From: Aspidiotus rigidus
Taxonomy: Eukaryota; Arthropoda; Insecta; Hemiptera; Diaspididae
Direction of reading: 5' to 3'
Assembly: GCA_035079385.1 (NCBI GenBank)
Contig: JAVHKY010000026.1
Coordinates: 2,568,501-2,632,500, forward strand
DNA length: 64,000 bases
The position numbers and the translations under genes are program-made. Positions within the stretch are counted from its first letter, which is position 1, and every line of letters begins with the position of its first letter. The notes below the pieces were generated by a model that saw only the letters and a list, made by a program, of their open reading frames with translations, did no database searches and was not told the DNA's origin. Shown here in pieces: positions 55,751 to 64,000 of this stretch.

Positions 55751-58700
55751 ATAATTTGACTACACTAACACTAAAATCAAAAATTTTAGATAATTGCTCA
55801 ACTTTCAAACCAACTTTTCAGCTCGAGTTTTTGGGCTAAGTTGACATACATATAGTGAAATTTATAGGAAATTTGATGAGGAACAACTTTTGTTTGAAAC
55901 TTTTTTTTCTTTGATGCTTATTTTTCGATTTATTCTCAGAAAACTAATTTTTGTGGTACTTTGACCCTCTTTGGGGGAGCGCCCGCTCCCTGATCGCTGT
56001 GAACTTTTAGTATGTTTATCAAGAGACCATTTTAAACATAATCCACGAAAAAAACCTTTGCCGGCATTTATTTCCATTTCAAAACCTTATCTGCCTGGGC
56101 TATTAGGTACCTACATAAGGGTTCTGTCCAAAGGACGGGCATTTCTGCTTGTACATTATAAGTTTTTAAAGAAACCCAAACGGTGTAATACCTCTTTTTT
56201 CCAACGAGAAAAGTCAGTAAAATGATTTTCGTGTAATTTGTTTCATTCGGTTTCGCCGCATTTCACAAATCATTTGAAAGTTATTTTTCACTTTTTTCGC
56301 ACTAGTTGTGTAATAGGTAAGGTAAGAATTTTTTGTTCTTTTTTTTTTTTTTTATTCGCATCAATATATACAGCGAGTTAATGAGTAAAACTTTTGTATT
56401 CCAAACTTCACCACAGTCTTCAGTCCCAGTTTGGAAAATAAACCATTAACAAACAAGAATTTTTGACGTGAGTTAAAAGGCCCATGCAATAGTTGATCTT
56501 TACTGCTCTTATCGATGAGATCGTAGGTTGGTTTTGAAATGTTTCTATCGAAATTTATACGTGAAATTTTTTTTCTACCCGACGGCAGAAGAGATTTTTC
56601 AAACTATTTGAATGAAACATCGATGTATCCCTTGTTCTGACTAAGTTCCTGATACAAACTACGCACTTGATAAGTGTTTTTGACTGCATTAGAAACCAGT
56701 TTCTCGGTTTTCGTTCTTCATGTAATTCAAAACTGTCTCCGTATACTGGTACGTAGATATGAATAATAGAGCGAGTAAAATAAAACCTCTTCTATCCGAA
56801 TACCACCACCTTAGCCGTACCGGTGCACAGAACAGAATTATACAAGCTTTTCGTTTCAGTCATGCTCATTTGGTGAAACGAGTTTATGGTGAAACGAAAA
56901 GATATTGCTGTTATCAGTGTCGTTGCACTTATTATCGATGGATTATTGACTCTCACGAGGTGTGCAAATGATCATCGAATGTAAACTGTTAAAAACGAAC
57001 CGACAATTTATAATAGATAATGTTTTTTTTCTGAAAATTTTGTTACTTTTCTGTTTTTTTTTCAATTTGTCCTTGTGGCTTTAAGTGTAATTAGAGATTG
57101 GTAAACTGCTGACAGGAGTCACACGGTATGCACGCAGATACTTTCAAAGGTGAGCATTGTGTTCATTTTCTTACAATGTGAAAGTTTTTGCAAGCACGAA
57201 CAAATTTTGATACAGCGTGTTAACACGCATTCTACCCAAATTACGGAGGTATTCCGATGATTTTTTCTGCAGGGATTCTGTTCTAGTCTTGCAAATCGAA
57301 CGGGAGAATTCTAGAACAGTCCACAAAAATGTGAAATTCTCGATATCTTTATTCTGGTACTTTCCAGAAAAATAGACCTTTTATTCGTCATCACGATTGA
57401 CGTAGAGGAATTTTGGAGACGTATTCTGAGTACATCTTGCATCTCGAACACTTGTCCAAGGTAGTAGGTAGCCAAAATGAAAGGTTTAACCGATAGTCAT
57501 GTTGAAAATTGCTTATTTCTTGCTAAATGCCGTCGTTGACGCCATCTCCAACTCAGTGACTCTTATGAGGATATAATTTTACTTCTTGAAGAACCCAAAG
57601 CCGTAACTTCTTCAGCTTTTCTTCTCAATTTTCGTATAATTTCCTGTTCTCCAGAGAGAACTAAAACCTAATCACTCAGAATCAGCGAAAATTTCTTCTG
57701 TCTAGACAGACTGTCTTCCTCTTGCCACCTGAGAGAGGCTTCCTACTTCCGATTAGAAATTATTTTCGATGAAAAGTAAGTGCGATATTTTCTTTCCAAA
57801 GGTGACTCACAACCCTTAAGTAAAAGCTAACAACCTAGTTACTCAATTTCGGCATTTAGATACTTTTTTTCACTGTTTGGAAATTTCCGTCCCCCCTAAA
57901 AGGAGAATGAACACATTATATAAGAGATTGTAGAGATCATTAAATTAGTCCGCGAGATTATATAAAAACTTCACACCTTGCGCTGATACAGTCTACAGAA
58001 GATTGTTTCTATGATTTATGATGTACTTTGGTACTTATGATGCAGATGTAGTTTTAGTTTCAATTTCCAAGGTTGTAAGATTACTCATTTTCGAAGTCGA
58101 TATGTCTTAACCCGTACGCATATAGTTTTTTAATCAAATACACTGGCTCATGTCTTATACTTTCTTAGCATGTATGTAAAGCTGTAAAGTAGGGTTTACC
58201 AAAGTGAGAAGTGAAAAATTTGACTCTTCAACTAATTTCGCGAAAGTTCAAACCATAGACAGCGAGATGATTTTCGCGACTCCATTGACTTTGGGAGTCC
58301 GTAAGTATTGTCACGATGACCCGTGTTAAAGTAAAATGAAAAATGAAAAATTTCCACGAAAGATTTGCAAAACATGAGCTCACTCTGGGTAGTTTATTCT
58401 TCCACAAGACATAAAATGTAGCATCATAATAGCCAATAGCCCAATGTTTTACTCCACTTCCGCGCGTTGCTGAAAATGTGAAAACACACGATCTTGACAG
58501 TTTATTTACCCGATCCACCATCAGTTGAATAGATGCTCAATTCTCACAGAAATCCTTTTACGCTGGGAAAAAGTTGAAAACTTGCTGTTTTCTTTTTCAT
58601 GTATAGAATCTAACTTTTTCTGTTTTCTTTTTCTGGTGGCAGAACCGTGGATTTGAAAGAGAAGGAATGGTTAGAATGAAACCGCACAAAATTGTACTTG

Positions 58701-58877
58701 AAGGAAGTCAGTGGAAGGGACCCATCCTATGGGTAGAGATGAGAGAAGATTTCCAAATAACCACTTTCTAATTCGGGATTATTTTCAACCCCTGAAAATA
58801 TGACTCATTTCATGTACTTTCTAACCCCCCTTTGATTGAATTGACACGGTCCGAAACGTTACGGCTCGACATAATGT
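55751..58877. other. No gene recognised (3.1 kb)
   Basis: AT-rich sequence with scattered short ORFs. Those at 55971-56225 (plus), 56759-56971 (plus, ending in a cysteine cluster CCYQCRC) and 58228-58521 (minus) have no recognisable family or splice context. It may include regulatory DNA between the two SLC45 copies. Confidence 0.4.
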
Positions 58878-59004
58878 CAGAATACTCAAAGAGTAGAGTA
58901 AACGAAAAAACCAATTACAAAGACCGCAGATCTCGCATCTTCTCCTTTATATCTGCGGTCTTTGTAATTGGTTTTTTCGTTTACTCTACTCTTTGAGTAT
59001 TCTG
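58878..59004. repeat. Perfect 54-bp-arm hairpin
   Basis: 58878-58931 is an exact reverse complement of 58951-59004, with a 19-nt loop. Perfection over 54 bp points to very recent formation or active maintenance. RNA from it would be a long perfect duplex. Confidence 0.9.
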
Positions 59005-59205
59005 GCCCCCTTTGATTCTTGGATTCGTACGCGCCCATCCGTTCATTCAAATACTTGATCTTCGAAATTTCAATCTTCGATCTGTACACATAATAGACGA
59101 AATTTCGAAAGAAGGGAACTGGAAAGAATTTTGTCATCGAAATTACAGATTTGAATGGTGTAATGACCTCACCCCTGATCACCTTGGGCTTTTTTGAAGA
59201 CTGTG

Positions 59206-60510
59206 AAAAAACTCGCAGCCTACTTCGTTACAGGGAACCTGTTTTATGGGGGTTTCCTTTTTCGAAATAAAGATTGAACTTTGTTCCTTGCCACCTTGGG
59301 CGTTTGAGCTAGAAGCCCATATTTTTCCAAGTTTCCTCTTATCAGACACAGCTCAGTGTTTGAAATATTTCCATGTCCTCGTCCTATCATATATAGCTTG
59401 GGGGTCGAAATTTTATAGCTCGGACGTCGAAATTATCGCTCCTCCCCCACATAAAGCAGGTTCCTTTTTAAAAATTCAAGGTCTGCGCCGCAGATTCGTG
59501 AGTCCCATGGTCGAAGAAACGAGCGAAATCGAGAGAAAAGGAAAAGGGGCGTGGATAACATGGTGGATTCTTTAACAGGGAACCTGTTTTATGTAGGGGT
59601 GAGGGGGTAATTTGAAGAAAAATGACGGACGCCGGGTACTGTCCGGCAAAACGTGAGACTTGGAAAAAAAACACTTAAGGGTTCTTCAACTGAGTTAAAC
59701 GAGGGATGGCAGGGAACAGATATAGATTGTGACTTCACAGGCCCGGAATTTGGAGCCATATATAACGGGAGGGGTACTCAGAGAAAAAACTAATCCATCA
59801 CGTCATCAGGTCGTGACGTCACAAGACTGACTTATAACGTCATCAAACAGTCACGTCACAGGCCCCGCCTCTGAAGCTATATGTGATTGGAGGAGGGGGA
59901 CTTGGAAAAAACTCGCGGGTTCTTTAACGGAATTGAACGAGGGGTGGCAGGGAACCTGTTTTATGGTGCACGTGGGATCTGAAAAATGTAGATTATGACG
60001 TCACAAGGCTGACCAATGACGTCATCAAATTGTGACGTCATAGGCCCAAACTATGGAGCTATGAAAAAACTTATCTATGACGTCATCAGATCGTGATGTC
60101 ACTAGGTGACGTATGACGTCATTAAACTGTGACGTTACAGGCCCCACTCAAAGCTATACATTATGACGGGGGGGGGGGGGGGGGCTTGGAAAATTTTCTA
60201 CCTCCGAGCTTTGCCGGCCGGACGGAGGTCGTTTTTCTGACGCCCCCGATGAAACAGGTTCCATGTTGAAACTTCGACCTCCGAGCTGTATATAATAGAA
60301 GGGAGACTTGGGAACATTTCGATCTCCGAGTTATTCAGAAAAATTTCAACGTGATAGGAGGGGAACTTAGGTGGTGAGAACGAAGTTCACCCTTCATTAC
60401 AAAAATTTAACAAAATTTGATACTGCTCACAAATGACTCCTATAAATCAGATTCCCTAGGTTAATGAGGGCAATTCCGAGCAGCTCATCAGGTGTGATGC
60501 GAGTTTTTTT
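59206..60510. mobile_element. Composite repeat with CAGGGAACCTG words, TGACGTCA array and minisatellite units
   Basis: Starts AAAAAACTCGCAGCC near 59206 and ends with the inverted form (GCGAGTTTTTTT near 60498). CAGGGAACCTGTTTTAT or its complement occurs near 59234, 59454 (degraded), 59573, 59950 and 60248. Inside are minisatellite units (59330-59440, 60200-60365), the GC-rich GCCGGCCGGACGG module, and about six exact TGACGTCA palindromes between 59805 and 60125. This is the same set of modules as at 11103-11990, partly nested. No ORF of substance. Confidence 0.6.
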
Positions 60511-60559
60511 AATTCGATTTTGAACTATTCGAAAATTAACGATTTGGATGATTCGAAAA

Positions 60560-61500
60560 TTGAAAGTTCCACCGTATAACATGTTCCATTTTCACTTCCG
60601 AGACTCGCTCTCTCCCTTTCCTTAAATGGCTACCGCATCAAGCACACTGGCGACCAAGTTTTCAATCTGAAATCTGGCCTTAGGGCGTCTCACTCTGTAG
60701 TCTGCACTAACTTTGTTTTAAAAACCAATACTCTTCCCACCAACCCATCCAAAACAGTGTCTCTAGGAAGAAGAATGGAATGCTCCTCCTTTCCTAATCG
60801 CTACGAATAACTTTCCCTTTACCTTCGAATCTTTGCAATTGACTTCAGTATCTCCTCATATTAACCTCCAATACCCAACGAGCAGCAAGACTAATTCAAT
60901 TGTCACTTGACAAAATCTTCAAATGGTCATCTGATGACCGTGGATTTCGATTTTCAGACAAGGAAACAGTCATAGTTGTGTTCCAATAAAGATACTCACG
61001 CCCAACGCCTCTTCTTCGCGATGACAAACCAATCTTGTACCAAATTCCTTGGTCTCCTCTTTGACTCCAAAATCTGCTGGACCTCCCCCATAACAATCTT
61101 GAGTGAAAAATGCCTGAATTCCTTGAACATTCTCAAAGTCCTATCACACCTCTGTACTGGCTAAAACCGCAAACTACTTCTCCAACTCTAATCCGTTCCC
61201 AACTTGATTGCAATTCTTCAATTCACACCCATTCCAACCAAAAAAAAATTGAAATTGTTGGACTCCATTAATCTTCCGAGCTTCGACTGGCCCTTGCCGT
61301 GTCCTTCTCTCAGTCTATGCGCTGTCTCTGCGTTACCGCGCTCGATCTTTCACTGCTGACTTTCACACAGTACCAAATCTTCTTATCTTTTGAAATCCTG
61401 TCAGCCCATACGGCCACTCTCCCTTGGTCAACCACCATTCCTCACATTTGTCTCGATCCTACCGGAATTCCCAAGAGAGGTAACTTTATATACAAATAAG
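60560..61500 (+). pseudogene. Non-LTR retrotransposon RT remnant
   Basis: Decayed LINE-type ORF2. One frame near 60885-60990 reads AARLIQLSLDKIFKWSSDDR then GFRFSDKETVIVVF, and another near 61018-61150 reads KFLGLLFDSKICW and LNSLNILKVLSH. Both are hallmark words of the RT thumb and post-RT region of Jockey/CR1-like elements. Many stops and frame changes make it inactive. It is not a copy of the element at 54 kb. Confidence 0.7.
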
Positions 61501-63190
61501 ACATCAACAAAATTATCTTTACTGAGCCTTTACTTCTAATTTTAAATTCTGCGAGTGTTCTCCCGCCCCATCATCCTCGTTTTACCGTCGGTGATTGAGC
61601 GATCTGCGAGTACAACCCCTCCCCCTTTAACCCTGTCGGTGATTCAGAAATCTAAGAGTACACCCCCCTATTTGGGAACTTCAAAAACCTTCATTATATT
61701 AGGCCTAATGTACAGTAATCCGCTCGTCCTTCAGAAAGCTGATTAGCTTCACATACAGTATACTAGACTTATATTAAGGAAGTAGACTCAAACAAACTGA
61801 GCCTCATACTAGGCCTACCAGCTGGCTATAGTAGGGCCCAATATAATGAGGGCCTTGGTATCTGTCCTCCAGAATCATCGGTCATCATAGGGCGTAAAAT
61901 AAAACTGTTGTACCTGCCTGTACTCGGCTCACCTTCACCTCATGCCATTGCCTCAGTACTCTCTCCTGTCTCACATTATGCAAGAGCGAAATACCGCGAG
62001 CTAATGACGTATAGCTCGTTATAAAATAAAAAAAAAGTGTCACAGAACTTTGAGAATGTGATAATAATCATTGTAATTCTTGTATTAAAGAGGATTTATA
62101 CGTTACACAAAGTTTGTATTATATCGGTATTGCGAATACACTCCCAGCAAAATTAAGATTTTTTTATCTACAATAGGTATATCAAGTAATTTTTTTCGTC
62201 GTCTCGCACGATAAAATGACAATGTTTAGGTACTTACTAGAAGCTACCAACCTTTGTATGGCCTTGATGCGTCTTTGCATTTTGTCGGTACTAAAATATT
62301 GTCTAGCAAGTAATCAGATCTTGGTTGCATAGTCTACAGAATTTGCGTCCTGTAGAGCGTTTTTTTTTTCTTCAGTTTCACCGAACACGTCCACGAACAT
62401 TCAAATTGAAATGAAACAATAGTACGAATACATGGTAATATAATTATGAAGCTCGGTTCGTTAGGTCTAGTCTATTTCGTTTTCAATCGATTTTCTGCTT
62501 ATTCGAACGAGATCTCGTAGGTAGGTACTGTACGATGTAACGCAGATCTGCGAAAAGAGATGAAATTACATTCTTAATAATTATACAGGCGTATAACTTC
62601 AAATTTTGGAATAAATTAAAGAATTACGATTTATGCAAGTTGCCAAACCGGATTCGCTCCCTGAGGCTTCATAATATCTAGCAGACACTCGACTCGAAGA
62701 TGTAATAGTTTCAAACTGCTCGACTAGAGTGATGAGCGGGTGATTAAGATGGATTTGTTGGATGCTGAGTTCTCGTAAGCAACGCGGGCGAGATGTGTGA
62801 AACACGAGTGCAGTACTTAATTTTAAAATATAAGCCCGAATATTAGTAACCTTCTAGATACAACATTATCTATGTGTAGAATTTCACGGTCCGTAACGAC
62901 ATGTAGTATCGCTTGTCCCATTTTCCAATTTCCCCTTACTATAATGTTTATTTTGGAGCCTTGAAAAAAAGTATATTCGACTGCAATTTTTTTACGTTTT
63001 AAAGATTTTGAAAATCCGTTCTTAATACGTACCGGTATGAGTAAATAGTTTTTTTTTTTTTTTTTCTTCTTATCAGTCCGTTAGGTACTGTGCTAGTTCA
63101 GTCGTGTCTCAAAGAATTTTCTTTCTAAAATTAATTTTTTTGCAGACTATGGAGCTGAAGTGAGAATAAAACGATAACTGCTCATTTTCG
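61501..63190. other. No gene seen; upstream region of SLC45 copy B
   Basis: 61600-61670 holds two diverged copies of a GGTGATTCAGAAATCT / GAGTACACCCC word also seen at 2.3 and 46.4 kb. The rest is AT-rich sequence that should include the promoter of SLC45 copy B. A T-rich tract at 63045-63068 and TTTTTGCAG near 63145 suggest a 5' UTR intron ending there. Confidence 0.4.
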
Positions 63191-63607
63191 ATGGGAACTT
63201 CCAGAAATCCTGTTCTGAAGAGAAGGAAATCTTTGACTGAATTCTACACGGATTATAATCACGTTTACAGGTGCGTATTTACAGTATAGATTCAGTTCTC
63301 AATAAAACAAAATTATAATAATTTCATCTTTTTTTGTTTTTCAGGAAAAAAACAATATGGGAGTTGATACGATTGTCGATGTCCGTCGTAGGAATCGAGT
63401 TCACCTATTCGGCAATTACGTCTTTCGTATCGCCGATACTCTTAGAAATGGGAATCGAGTTCGAGACCATGTCGATGGTGTGGGCTGTATCTCCAATTAT
63501 TGGATTCTTCTTGTCGCCGGTTATGGGATCGCTAAGCGATCGGTGCTCAATGAATTTTGGTAGACGACGACCTTTCATCTTGATTTTTGCCGTCTTCAAT
63601 GTTATAG
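63191..63607 (+). CDS. SLC45-family sugar transporter (copy B), 5' end only
   Basis: First two coding exons of a second SLC45 transporter: 63191-63270 and 63345-63607; the gene continues beyond the window. It begins MGTSRNPVLKRRKSLTEFY (cytosolic), then TM1 to TM3 with IEFTYSAITSFVSPILLEM, the FFLSPVMGSLSD motif and the family signature NFGRRRPFI. The second exon is 263 nt with phases 2 then 1, exactly like exon 2 of copy A on the other strand. The two genes therefore arose by duplication and keep intron positions. Only about half of the aligned residues agree, so the duplication is old. The pair is head to head, about 12.8 kb apart. Confidence 0.9.
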
Positions 63608-64000
63608 GTGAGTAATAGTGCTAAAGTACATATTTTTGAGGGACCCTCCGAGAAATTGAGTTCCAATTTTTTCAAGTCCCCCTTCTATCATATCACATTC
63701 CCTGCGTTCCACGTTTAACTTCGTCAAGGAAGCCGTCGTTTTTTCAAACACAGTAAAGGGCGTCGGAATTTGAGCCCGAGGGAAAAGTCGACATTTTTAA
63801 AAAGTCTATAGGATGAAGGCTTCTAGAGAACCACAGTCTGGCTTGGGGGAAAATGACTCTCAAACATTTAAAAACTCTGTCCCAGTTTCTCATGATCCAG
63901 GTCGCCGGGTCTCCATCAGCTCCGAGCTCAGGGATGAAATTCCCTTGAGTTCCACTCTCTCGTTTACAATGTAAGTTTAGAGCCCCGACGAAAACTAAGA
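63608..64000. repeat. Intron 2 of SLC45 copy B with minisatellite fragment
   Basis: Contains one AAGTCCCCCTTCTATCATAT unit (about 63672-63692) next to the CATTCCCTGCGTTCCACG word seen at the edge of composite repeats (compare 14470 and 59925). The next exon is not in the window. Confidence 0.55.

Overview
The window looks like nuclear DNA of an arthropod, probably an insect. The genes have many short exons joined by GTAAGT-type introns, the sequence is AT-rich, and there are animal genes (SMARCE1, EMC4, STMP1, two SLC45 transporters, a Fic protein, a BTB protein) alongside animal retroelements (BEL/Pao, Penelope-like, non-LTR). A hemipteran would fit, but the sequence alone does not prove the order. 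No bacterial operons, CRISPR arrays or complete RNA genes were seen.

Layout. 0-2.5 kb: a 45-bp minisatellite and other dispersed repeats. 3.5-11.1 kb: a decayed BEL/Pao retrotransposon with an inverted LTR-like copy, foldbacks and an intact-ended hAT-type element (7211-9016, 8-bp target duplication), which itself holds a 5S-rRNA-derived module and a foldback. 11.1-12.0 kb: a composite repeat with an array of TGACGTCA palindromes. 12.7-17.7 kb: a four-exon gene whose BTB and BACK domains are followed by a USP7-like MATH domain. 18-24 kb: repeats, a 1.1-kb inverted-repeat element with an orphan 179-codon ORF, and MITEs. 24.3-32.2 kb: a young LTR retrotransposon on the minus strand with 2.3-kb LTRs and a gag-like gene but no pol. 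32.3-33.4 kb: a compact five-exon Fic gene starting about 100 bp from that LTR. 33.9-35.9 kb: repeats. 36.0-36.9 kb: the EMC4 terminal exon converging on a three-exon STMP1 microprotein gene.

37.6-50.4 kb is the best gene block: SMARCE1 (ten exons, plus strand) converges with an SLC45-family transporter (ten exons, minus strand), leaving about 270 bp between stop codons. 51.2-53.9 kb: a frameshifted Penelope-like element with RT and GIY-YIG domains. 54.1-55.8 kb: a non-LTR 3' end split by a minisatellite. 58.9 kb: a perfect 54-bp-arm hairpin. 59.2-60.5 kb: another composite repeat. 60.6-61.5 kb: a second non-LTR remnant. 63.2 kb to the end: the first two exons of a second SLC45 paralogue, head to head with the first.

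No shared pathway is evident among the host genes. They are housekeeping or regulatory genes (chromatin remodelling, ER membrane insertion, mitochondrial microprotein, proton-coupled sugar transport, AMP transfer, ubiquitin adaptor) set among nested transposons. The main unexplained signals are the reversed-order BTB-BACK-MATH gene, the gag-only LTR element beside the Fic gene, the composite repeat family with TGACGTCA arrays, hammerhead-like motifs in Penelope-type repeats, and the orphan ORF at 21.3 kb. Splice sites were read by eye; each multi-exon model was checked for phase.
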